This document shows, piece after piece, positions 1 through 6,122 of a DNA stretch of 18,699 nucleotides. The first letter of the stretch is position 1; every line of letters begins with the position of its first letter. This stretch comes from Ruminococcus flavefaciens. Its GTDB lineage: Bacteria; Bacillota; Clostridia; Oscillospirales; Ruminococcaceae. The position numbers and the translations under genes were made by a program. The stretch spans positions 1-18,699 of the forward strand of contig DFHF01000018.1 of NCBI GenBank assembly GCA_002371825.1, written 5' to 3'. The notes below the pieces were generated by a model that searched no databases, was not told the origin of the DNA, and was given only the letters and a program-made list of their open reading frames with translations.

Positions 1-210
1 ATCCCATGGAATAAACCCCTTATGCCTTACCGCACCGATAACGCTGCCTCCGGAAAGTGACCAGTTAATATTATGCTTTTTGCAGAGATCAGCAACATCA
101 AGCATCATTTCCAGAAGCATCTTTTGAGCTTTCTTAAGTTCTTCATCTGTAACAGTATGAAGTCCGGCAGCCTCGCTGTCTATAGTTTTCAGTAATGAGC
201 CTAATCTCAT
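1..210 (-). CDS. LicD-family protein, N-terminal 70 residues (cut by window edge)
   Basis: Reading the minus strand from the ATG at 208-210 gives 70 open codons running off the window. The last visible stretch, SLSGGSVIGAVRHKGFIPWD, is the signature that opens the LicD/fukutin-type nucleotidyltransferase fold (GGxxxGAxRHxGFIPWDD). LicD proteins transfer phosphocholine or related phospho-substituents from nucleotide-activated donors onto surface glycans. A ribosome binding site, AGGAGA, lies just upstream of the start. It is the fifth gene of the minus-strand polysaccharide operon, 53 bases after the iron-sulfur protein gene, so a role in decorating the polymer is likely. The acidic DD pair that follows the motif in the family lies outside the window, so catalytic competence cannot be judged. 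Family assignment is firm; the transferred group is unknown. Confidence 0.85.
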   Translation of the reverse strand, partial: MRLGSLLKTIDSEAAGLHTVTDEELKKAQKMLLEMMLDVADLCKKHNINWSLSGGSVIGAVRHKGFIPWD

Positions 211-263
211 ATATAATTCTCCTATCCTGTGATTCTATAATACTCACATTTATCTTTATCACA

Positions 264-1454
264 TCATTTTATCCGCTTCAGAAACGTTTTTAGCTTTTTG
301 GGCATCATGCTTTTCAAACGGGAGGAATATCTTCTGAAACCAATATTTTTGTTGAAGTGTTCTTCAACTGCGCTCCAACCGTACTCTGAATATATGCTCA
401 GTAACTCCATACGTGTCCCTGAAAAGGAGGATGGCTTCCGAAGCTGAGTATTTCCCGCTGCAGCCTTTGCAAAATCAGAATTGCAGATATCCATGATATC
501 TTTACAATTATTAAGTGCATCAAGTCCCTTTAAGGTATTAGCAACTGCACAAGACAACCCTCTGTCAGTATTAAAGCCGCCTGCTTTGAGATATTCAGGA
601 TGCTGTTTTTCTATACCCCAGAAATCACCTACAGTAATATCAGCCGGGCGATGAGAACAGGCATACTTACAACTATAGCAACTATCACGGTAAATCTCAC
701 CATGTGAAAAATAGTACAAATACGGAGATTCATTTCCCCAAAGAATCATCTTTTTATCTGTTCCATTTTTTTCTATTATTGCACTTCCATTTATCCCCCA
801 TCCAATAGACTTATCACGAAATGAGAATCTTTTCACCCTGCCTAATGACCTAATATAATCTCCGAACATTCTCTGATTCGGAACACCATGACATATAAGA
901 TCAACAGTAACAAGATGATCATATTTTTTTCCAAGATAGCCGTACAACCCCGCGACCTGACACGGTGTACCGGAAAACAATACTTTTTTTCCGCTGAGAA
1001 GAAGCTGCTTTGTCTTTTTAAATATCTCTGATGTATCACTCTGTACATATTTCGAACCCTGAAGCAAAGGGAGCTTATCCTTAGAGCTTATCGCAATGTG
1101 TTTGACCTTCAGCTCCTTATCGAAAGCTGCGCCTATTACTATTCCGCCGCTTTCGATGCATTTCAAAGCAAGAGCAGCAAAAGCTCCACCTGATGCAGAC
1201 CTGCGAAGAATACTATCATTCTGCAAAGCTGCCGCAAAGGTCTTTACAGGCTCATTTGTAACTTCTTTATTCTGAAAAAAACATGCTCTTTGACATAAAC
1301 GGCAACTCACACATTTCTCAGTGTCTATCGCTGGATATCTGAATCCGAAATCGTCCTCCTGCATAGTGATTGCATTCCTTGGACAGACATCAGCACACGC
1401 TCCGCAGCCGCAGCAGTTTTGTTTTTCAGAAAAAAGCGTTATTGTTTCCGGCAT
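264..1454 (-). CDS. Coenzyme F420 hydrogenase/dehydrogenase beta-subunit-like iron-sulfur protein of a polysaccharide operon
   Basis: 396 residues. The N-terminus carries two four-cysteine [4Fe-4S] motifs, C14-x2-C17-x2-C20-x3-C24-P and C48-x2-C51-x2-C54-x3-C58. The rest matches the FrhB-type beta-subunit N- and C-terminal domains, including the SGTPCQVAGL stretch near residue 160, LICHGVP near 187, and a third cysteine cluster with CxxCKYAC around residue 260 followed by ADITVGDFWG. Proteins of this build are common in Firmicute and Bacteroidetes exopolysaccharide loci next to pyruvyl transferases; there they probably act as flavin/Fe-S oxidoreductases rather than F420 enzymes (inference). 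The start ATG is 4 bases after the stop of the pyruvyl transferase, and its GAGGTGAT ribosome binding site overlaps that stop, so the two are translationally linked. The substrate is unknown. Confidence 0.85.
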   Translation of the reverse strand: MPETITLFSEKQNCCGCGACADVCPRNAITMQEDDFGFRYPAIDTEKCVSCRLCQRACFFQNKEVTNEPVKTFAAALQNDSILRRSASGGAFAALALKCIESGGIVIGAAFDKELKVKHIAISSKDKLPLLQGSKYVQSDTSEIFKKTKQLLLSGKKVLFSGTPCQVAGLYGYLGKKYDHLVTVDLICHGVPNQRMFGDYIRSLGRVKRFSFRDKSIGWGINGSAIIEKNGTDKKMILWGNESPYLYYFSHGEIYRDSCYSCKYACSHRPADITVGDFWGIEKQHPEYLKAGGFNTDRGLSCAVANTLKGLDALNNCKDIMDICNSDFAKAAAGNTQLRKPSSFSGTRMELLSIYSEYGWSAVEEHFNKNIGFRRYSSRLKSMMPKKLKTFLKRIK

Positions 1455-1458
1455 TATA

Positions 1459-2577
1459 TCACCTCATGGAGATAAATCTTTTCAAATAGTTGTATGTTTT
1501 TTTTCTTTCTTCATTTATGATACTGTCTGTAACCTTGTAATCAATACGCCTCTCAAGAAGCGTTTTAATATCGCTGAATGAACTCAACCTCCTGTCAGTG
1601 AGCTTAAGTCGTTCAAGAAGATCAGTCAGTTTTTCAGAATTGCCATATCCACTGCTCCTAACAACTGAAACAAATTGGCGATGAGTTATAACTGACATAA
1701 TAGTTCCGTGGAATGTATCTGTTACAATGGCATCTGCATTTCTGAAGTACGCAATTACTTTGAACGGATCACAGTCAATGAACTTATCGCAACAATGTTG
1801 AATACCACCTATACAAAGAATTTTCAGATTTTTTTTATCTGCATAACGCTTTATAGCAGAACACTCATCTTCTGAGAAACGTCCGGAATATCCATATAGG
1901 AGCAGATAATTATGCTCACTTACATTTCTTGGTATCTTTTCGCACTTTCTCGTGAAATCATACATCAGTACAGGATCGAGATGATATTCAGGTGAGGTAC
2001 CGGTAAGCTTCTCAACTATAGAACCACTATTGCTGTCTCTTACAGAAATAGCATCAAAATCTCTGAGCCATTCCGTTACTTTGTCCTTAACATTATATTC
2101 TTCAAGTTTCGCTATCGTTGTATTACCAAATGAAGCTGCATACGAGATTAATGTCGAAGCAGTATGACCTACTCCAAACAGTTCCGGAGTAAATCCGACA
2201 TTGGGATTATCCTGAACACAATTAAACACCTCATCGCTTCCTACAACCATAAGATCCGCATTCGGAGCATAATGAAGCCCCTCATCTATACCTAAATATT
2301 TCAAATATTTATTTGCATATCTTCTCTTATAATTAATGAATTTTATTTTTTCAGACAAAGATGCCTTAACCCCAAATACATCTTTGACTTTTGCTGCTTT
2401 TCTTGAAATTCCTGTTCCCTCAGAATTTTTAACCAGACACTCACCTGGATAGTAGTCAGCGAACACGACCTTGCACCCAAGCTCCTCCAGAATCTTTTTC
2501 AATCCATAAGCCTGTAAAAAAGAGCCATAATTGCAGATACGCTGCATTGATAGTATTCCAACTTTTATTGTCATCAT
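1459..2577 (-). CDS. Polysaccharide pyruvyl transferase family protein
   Basis: 372 residues, the normal family length. It opens with KVGILSMQRICNYGSFLQAY, the diagnostic N-terminal motif of the polysaccharide pyruvyl transferase family (NYGSxLQAYAL). It keeps the central MVVGSDEVFN motif (the family's GSDQxWN-type site) near residues 110-120, the HLDPVLM segment near 200, and the C-terminal TDTFHGTIMSVIT motif near residue 288. Such enzymes transfer pyruvate from phosphoenolpyruvate to make ketal groups on glycan residues; acceptor sugar and position cannot be read from sequence. The start ATG overlaps the stop of the upstream PssE-like gene in an ATGA arrangement, a sign of coupled translation. 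A second ATG follows directly and could also be used. Confidence 0.9.
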   Translation of the reverse strand: MMTIKVGILSMQRICNYGSFLQAYGLKKILEELGCKVVFADYYPGECLVKNSEGTGISRKAAKVKDVFGVKASLSEKIKFINYKRRYANKYLKYLGIDEGLHYAPNADLMVVGSDEVFNCVQDNPNVGFTPELFGVGHTASTLISYAASFGNTTIAKLEEYNVKDKVTEWLRDFDAISVRDSNSGSIVEKLTGTSPEYHLDPVLMYDFTRKCEKIPRNVSEHNYLLLYGYSGRFSEDECSAIKRYADKKNLKILCIGGIQHCCDKFIDCDPFKVIAYFRNADAIVTDTFHGTIMSVITHRQFVSVVRSSGYGNSEKLTDLLERLKLTDRRLSSFSDIKTLLERRIDYKVTDSIINEERKKTYNYLKRFISMR

Positions 2578-3065
2578 TTCACCAACCCTGCTACTATCTT
2601 TGCAAAGTTCTTGCAGAACTTCTCATTATTACTCTGTACGCCATTTTTCATGCCTTCAATAATTTGGTTATAATTTTTAATGGCATCAGCTATCTTCTTA
2701 ACATCCTCGATTACGATAATGCTTCCCTGTCTCTCGGCAACCTGATTACTAAAATCCACCTGATGGTCATTTACATGTTCATCATATTCTTTTTTACGAG
2801 GAACAACAATCGGGGTTTTACCGACCTGCAATGGCATAATAAAACTTGAAGGTCCACCATGAGTGATAACAATCCTTGCCTCATTCACAAGCTCTACCAT
2901 CTTAGAATAAGGATACAACTTACTCCACTCACAATGCTCTGGTTCATAAGTGGAAAAGCCTGTCTGAATAATTACTTTTTCATCATGTTCAGCAGCCCAG
3001 CCGTCCATATATTTAACTAACCTGTCAAATGGCTGCTCATGTGTTCCGACTGTTACAAATATCAT
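2574..3065 (-). CDS. PssE/Alg13-like glycosyltransferase catalytic subunit (GT28 C-terminal type)
   Basis: 163 residues from the ATG at 3063-3065. A TTG two codons upstream would add MW, but MIFVTVGTHEQPFDRL is the typical start of PssE/EpsF/Alg13 proteins. The IIQTGFSTYEP segment and the ITHGGPSSFIMPLQVGKTPIVVP motif near residues 73-95 form the nucleotide-sugar binding face of the GT-B C-terminal domain (HGGxxS...GKPxIVVPR). Proteins of this size are the donor-binding half of a two-protein glycosyltransferase and need a PssD/Alg14 partner; that partner is the gene immediately upstream. The ribosome binding site is weak (AGTGAG). The family pair commonly adds the second sugar, often galactose or glucose, to an undecaprenyl-linked priming sugar; the actual sugar here is not known. 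Confidence 0.88.
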   Translation of the reverse strand: MIFVTVGTHEQPFDRLVKYMDGWAAEHDEKVIIQTGFSTYEPEHCEWSKLYPYSKMVELVNEARIVITHGGPSSFIMPLQVGKTPIVVPRKKEYDEHVNDHQVDFSNQVAERQGSIIVIEDVKKIADAIKNYNQIIEGMKNGVQSNNEKFCKNFAKIVAGLVK

Positions 3066-3131
3066 CCACAACGCTCACTTTCTGAAAATCTTTTTATCTG
3101 TCATCCTATTTTACAATAAGAAAGACCTGGA

Positions 3132-3599
3132 TCAAAAGATACTTCCAAGATTTATAGCCTTCCTGTATACCCGTTTCATTTCCTCCCACTCAACAATAAA
3201 CTTGTCGGTCACAGGGTAACAGATTTTTCCTGTAATTGTAGGTTTATCAATACGATCAAACACTTCGATATAAATAGTTTTAGCGCCCATCAACTTACCA
3301 ATCCAAAAAAATGGAATTGCAGGCGCAGCTCCAGAAGAAATGATAAGATCCGGGCGTTCTTTTCTCAGTATTTTCACGGCTCGATACGTGTTGATTATAA
3401 GAGCCTTAATGCTACGATTTGATGGATAGTAAACAGGATAGAGTTTTTCTCCTTTCAAAAGACTCCTCGCATCCTCTTTATCAAAAGTAGCCCAAAAGCG
3501 ATCCTTATTTTGCCAAAATGGCTTTAACATATAAAGGTGTGTCAAGTGCCCACCTGACGAACCAACTAAGCAAACTTTTATTTTTCTTTTATTATCCAT
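3132..3599 (-). CDS. PssD/Alg14-like glycosyltransferase membrane-anchor subunit
   Basis: 155 residues from ATG 3597-3599. An in-frame GTG at 3612-3614 would add five residues (MIFKT) but leaves only one base between the AAAAGG and the codon, so the ATG is preferred although its spacing is a little long. KVCLVGSSGGHLTHLYMLKP matches the Alg14/PssD N-terminal motif (GxGGHxxxL). The middle segment KERPDLIISSGAAPAIPFFWIGKL is the conserved SGAAPAIPxF region, which includes the membrane-associated helix that recruits the Alg13-like partner. The protein ends at the usual place, after LGSIF. It is the first gene of the operon, 66 bases before its PssE-like partner. The two together should form one glycosyltransferase at the inner face of the membrane. 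Confidence 0.88.
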   Translation of the reverse strand: MDNKRKIKVCLVGSSGGHLTHLYMLKPFWQNKDRFWATFDKEDARSLLKGEKLYPVYYPSNRSIKALIINTYRAVKILRKERPDLIISSGAAPAIPFFWIGKLMGAKTIYIEVFDRIDKPTITGKICYPVTDKFIVEWEEMKRVYRKAINLGSIF

Positions 3600-3696
3600 T
3601 GTTTTAAATATCACACCTTTTAAAAGTAGTTAACCATTACATACAAACGCTATATACGCAATGATTCTTAACGCAAAACATCGTTCCTTTTCAGTG

Positions 3697-3712
3697 TTGA
3701 ACATGTGTTCAA
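3697..3712. promoter_or_regulatory. LexA-like palindrome in the polysaccharide operon leader
   Basis: TTGAACA-TG-TGTTCAA is a perfect inverted repeat with 7-base arms. Its core GAACATGTGTTC fits the Gram-positive LexA/DinR consensus GAAC-RNRY-GTTC at every defined position. It lies about 100 bases downstream of the predicted start of the minus-strand operon transcript and about 100 bases before the first start codon. LexA bound there could act as a roadblock, but this location is not classical and no LexA gene is in the window. The match is seen; the regulatory role is inference. Confidence 0.45.
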
Positions 3713-3819
3713 TATCAATCCGCAGCATAGAACGTACATTTGCCATCAAAAACAGCAAATAAAATTACCTTTTAAAGTGATTTGATACACTATTTCATTC
3801 GACCACATGCACTTTTTTG

Positions 3820-3848
3820 ATTATAGCACATAATCGAGAAAGTGTCAA
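3820..3848 (-). promoter_or_regulatory. Consensus sigma-A promoter of the polysaccharide operon
   Basis: On the minus strand TTGACA (3843-3848) is followed after exactly 17 bases by TATAAT (3820-3825): a perfect match in both boxes and spacing. Transcription would start near 3812 and give an untranslated leader of about 210 bases before the PssD-like gene. The leader holds the LexA-like palindrome. Confidence 0.85.
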
Positions 3849-4086
3849 GTTTTTGTAAAAATAAAACTAAGCTAACAACAATAAATTCGATTATTGAAAA
3901 ATCCACAATTGTTCTTAATCTAAAAATCATATCCTGAATATTTACTCAAAGAGATAACAACAAATCTAGGCAATGAATTTATTGACAGAGCGAATCTATA
4001 GATTTCACAGTATACCCATTTGAAATATTATAATCAAAATTACAGAATACAAATCCGCCCCAATATCGTTCAAAGCCTTCCGCATA
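3849..4086. other. AT-rich divergent spacer without genes
   Basis: No supportable coding region. It separates two outward-facing consensus promoters. It contains a perfect 12-base palindrome AATCTATAGATT at 3993-4004 and a lone TTGACA at 3982-3987 without a well-spaced -10 box. Nothing else was recognised; the palindrome could be an operator. Confidence 0.5.
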
Positions 4087-4115
4087 TTGACAATCTATTA
4101 GGTAACGTATATAAT
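4087..4115 (+). promoter_or_regulatory. Consensus sigma-A promoter upstream of the acidic repeat protein
   Basis: TTGACA at 4087-4092, a 17-base spacer and TATAAT at 4110-4115, a perfect match. Predicted transcription start is near 4122, leaving a leader of about 160 bases before the ATG at 4284. That leader is rich in complementary segments (separate entry). Confidence 0.8.
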
Positions 4116-4150
4116 TAATACAAGCTGATATGTAATGATACAAGTATTTT

Positions 4151-4275
4151 TCCCCAGATCCCGCCTCTTACACTTTTGTGACATTTTCATTACACAATTC
4201 CGGGGACTTCTCCTGGCGGATATGGTATTATAAATACAGACCAAGAGACATGGTCTTAATCTATAATCCAGGAGG
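4151..4275 (+). promoter_or_regulatory. Structured 5' leader with a segment complementary to the ribosome binding site
   Basis: Several pairings can be read. (a) 4154-4165 pairs with 4215-4225 with ten base pairs, one A/G mismatch and one bulged C. (b) TCCCC 4151-4155 pairs with GGGGA 4202-4206; together with (a) the order is knot-like, and the two stems share 4154-4155. (c) TTGTG 4176-4180 pairs with CACAA 4193-4197 inside (a). (d) CTCCTGG 4210-4216 is perfectly complementary to CCAGGAG 4268-4274, which covers the Shine-Dalgarno of the next gene, with the small hairpin AGACCA/TGGTCT (4238-4256) nested between. Pairing (d) competes with (a) at 4215-4216. This is the layout expected of a leader that controls translation. 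No known riboswitch class was recognised; function is inferred. Confidence 0.45.
4224..4231 (+). promoter_or_regulatory. Possible second promoter (extended -10)
   Basis: TG-G-TATTAT (TATTAT at 4226-4231) is an extended -10 element; the -35 position holds only GGGACT, a poor match. If used, transcription would start near 4238 and the message would lack the anti-Shine-Dalgarno segment at 4210-4216, so the two promoters would give leaders with different ribosome access. Tentative. Confidence 0.35.
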
Positions 4276-4283
4276 TTTTCGCT

Positions 4284-5363
4284 ATGAAAACAAAAATTAT
4301 CAAAGCATTATGTATCGCAGGCCTTGCAGCCTCACTCCCTGTAAACGCTCTTACATCATCAGCAGCTTACAGCGAGATGTCACCATTCATCACAACTTCT
4401 GTTGTATCTGCTGAGACGGGAGAAGAAGCCGAAGAGCCTCAGTTCACTGTCACAACAAATTGTATTTCAGGAGAGGACAGCACAGATTATGAATACACTG
4501 TCACAATTGATATCCAGAACGAAAATGAAGGACAGATCAGCGTAAGCGGAGATGCGGAGTACTATGATCTCACTGATGAGGAACAGGCAGAGATCGATGA
4601 GCTTTACAGGCAGATCGAAAAGATACTTTCGGAGATATGTCCTGAAGGAACAGAGATGAACTTTGAAGAGTACAACGCTGAGTATGAGGAACGTGCCCAG
4701 GAACTTGAAGCACTCTATGAAAAATTGAACGAGATCAGCGGCCATGCAGGTCCATGGGTAGAGATCTTTTTCGACTCTGACTATACCGATGACACAGACT
4801 ACGGCGATCTCACTGACGAGGAGATAGCGAAGCTCAATTCCCTTTACGATCAGCTTGCTGACATCTATACGACCGCTTTCCCTGATAACACTGCTGAATA
4901 TTCTGACGAGGAGTATTCCGCTTTCTATGAAGAGCATCAGGAGGAGCTTGACAGGATCAATGACAGACTTTTTGAGCTTGAAGAGAAGGCTGGCTGGCAT
5001 GATGTTTATAACTTTTCCGGAGCAGTCATAAATGACGAATTTACCGATGTTTACAACTTTGATGACGAGATAATCGAGAACGCACTTACTGCCGAGGAAT
5101 TTGCCGAATATCAGCAGATAATCGACAGACTTTCCGAGATAGACGCACTTGTTATCGGCGATAACTATGATCTCTCCGATGAGGAAATTGAAGCAGGCTA
5201 TGCTGAATATCAGGATGAGGTTGATCAGCTCACAGACCGCCTTGCAGAACTTTTCCAGAAGATCTATCCGGATGCTGAATTCTCGATCTGCACAAGCTGT
5301 TCTGATGAAGAAGATACTAAAAATATAATGCTCGCCAGCAGTACAGCAAGCAGCATAGTATGA
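4284..5363 (+). CDS. Secreted, strongly acidic protein with three helical-hairpin repeats (unrecognised)
   Basis: 359 residues. The start is fixed by AGGAGG at 4270-4275, eight bases before the ATG. Residues 1 to about 28 form a Sec signal peptide (MKTKIIK, then a hydrophobic stretch, then SSAA). The mature protein is dominated by Asp and Glu. Three related units occur at residues 96-153, 176-236 and 268-327. Each starts with an LT(D/A)EE helix cap, has a first amphipathic helix (xxLYxxLxxI), a loop, a second cap ((F/S)(E/D)EEYxA in the first two, LSDEEIEA in the third) and a second helix with ELxxLxxxLxEL spacing. Short beta-prone segments precede each unit. Four cysteines remain after cleavage (60, 119, 336, 339), the last two as CxxC. 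No known family was recognised. The two-component system genes follow at once, which suggests a signalling, ion-binding or cell-surface role; this is inference. Confidence 0.85.
   Translation: MKTKIIKALCIAGLAASLPVNALTSSAAYSEMSPFITTSVVSAETGEEAEEPQFTVTTNCISGEDSTDYEYTVTIDIQNENEGQISVSGDAEYYDLTDEEQAEIDELYRQIEKILSEICPEGTEMNFEEYNAEYEERAQELEALYEKLNEISGHAGPWVEIFFDSDYTDDTDYGDLTDEEIAKLNSLYDQLADIYTTAFPDNTAEYSDEEYSAFYEEHQEELDRINDRLFELEEKAGWHDVYNFSGAVINDEFTDVYNFDDEIIENALTAEEFAEYQQIIDRLSEIDALVIGDNYDLSDEEIEAGYAEYQDEVDQLTDRLAELFQKIYPDAEFSICTSCSDEEDTKNIMLASSTASSIV
4569..5264 (+). repeat. Three diverged in-frame repeats within the acidic secreted protein
   Basis: Coding repeats at about 4569-4742, 4809-4991 and 5085-5264. 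The first two start almost identically at DNA level (CTCACTGAtGAGGA and CTCACTGAcGAGGA) and the third is more diverged. Unit starts are 80 and 92 codons apart. This indicates an old internal duplication rather than a recent unstable repeat. Confidence 0.7.
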
Positions 5364-5380
5364 TTTAACAAAATATAACA

Positions 5381-5415
5381 GCGGACCTGTCCGGATCTCC
5401 GGACAGGTATTCCGC
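5381..5415 (+). promoter_or_regulatory. Strong intercistronic hairpin before the response regulator
   Basis: ACCTGTCCGG (5385-5394), loop ATCT, CCGGACAGGT (5399-5408) form a perfect 10-base-pair stem, extended by GCGG/CCGC (5381-5384 with 5412-5415) across a three-base bulge. No T-run follows, so it is not a typical intrinsic terminator. It ends five bases before the GGAGG of the response regulator. A likely role is partial termination, RNA processing or end protection that sets different levels of the acidic protein and the two-component genes. Confidence 0.6.
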
Positions 5416-5429
5416 ATTTGGAGGTACAT

Positions 5430-6122
5430 ATGGAAAAGCTGATCTATGCAGCAGACGATGAACAGGATATACTTGATGTTATACAGGATTTTTTACAGAA
5501 TGCCGGCTTTGCGGTACGCACCTTCCCGACAGGTGACCAGCTCTTTGAAGCCTTCCGTAAAAAGCCCTGCGACCTTGTGATCCTTGACATAATGATGCCG
5601 GGAACAGACGGTCTGACTGTCTGCAAACAGCTCAGGAGTATTTCCAATGTACCAATAGTCATACTTACTGCCAAGGAAAGTGAGACAGACCATATGCGTG
5701 GATTCATGCTTGGAGGCGATGACTATCTGATAAAACCCTTCTCCCCTTCTCTGCTGGTAGTCCGTATCAAAGCTCTGCTGCGCCGTATTGAAATGGCACA
5801 GCCGGCAGCAGTTCAGACACGTTTTTTCGGAGACCTGACATTCTCTGAATCAGATCACACAGTCACCTGCAAAAATAAAGAGCTTTCCCTTTCCATGACA
5901 GAATTTTCACTGCTCGGCTGTCTTATGGAGCACACAGGAGTAGCTGTATCCCGCAATGAACTGCTTGACCGTGTCTGGGGTATCGAGGCTGATGATATCG
6001 AAACAAGAGTTACCGATGAGACTGTCCGCAGGATAAGGCAGAAACTGAAAAACTGCGGAAGCAAAGTAAAGATAGCTGCCGTATGGGGCTACGGCTACAA
6101 ACTGGAGGATGAAAATGAATAA
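5430..6122 (+). CDS. OmpR/PhoB-family response regulator
   Basis: 230 residues from the ATG at 5430, preceded by GGAGG at 5420-5424; an upstream in-frame TTG at 5418 overlaps that ribosome binding site and is not used. Receiver domain residues 1-115: acidic pair D9-D10, phospho-acceptor D53 in LVILDIMMPG, switch T80 and K102 in LIKPF. The C-terminal winged-helix DNA-binding domain (about 130-227) has the LSLTxxEFxLL-like segment (ELSLSMTEFSLLGCL), the recognition helix region with TRVTDETVRRIRQKLK and the final hairpin VWGYGYKLE. Phosphorylation by the downstream kinase should let it dimerise and bind tandem sites upstream of its target genes. It overlaps the kinase gene by 8 bases. Targets are unknown; the adjacent acidic protein is the first candidate. 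Confidence 0.95.
   Translation: MEKLIYAADDEQDILDVIQDFLQNAGFAVRTFPTGDQLFEAFRKKPCDLVILDIMMPGTDGLTVCKQLRSISNVPIVILTAKESETDHMRGFMLGGDDYLIKPFSPSLLVVRIKALLRRIEMAQPAAVQTRFFGDLTFSESDHTVTCKNKELSLSMTEFSLLGCLMEHTGVAVSRNELLDRVWGIEADDIETRVTDETVRRIRQKLKNCGSKVKIAAVWGYGYKLEDENE

Noticed and set aside
3630..3746. 38-codon minus-strand frame (MANVRSMLRIDIEHMF...) in the polysaccharide operon leader
   Set aside because: No ribosome binding site at a usable distance; it spans the LexA-like palindrome, which explains part of its sequence, and a frame of this length is expected by chance. A leader peptide or gene remnant is not excluded.
4467..5429. 320-codon open frame on the minus strand opposite the acidic protein gene
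   Set aside because: It is the complement of an Asp/Glu-rich coding region, which lacks stops in that frame by composition; it has no ribosome binding site and no plausible protein features.
5418..5432. TTG at 5418 as the start of the response regulator
   Set aside because: It overlaps the GGAGG that serves the ATG at 5430; the shorter start matches the usual receiver-domain N-terminus.
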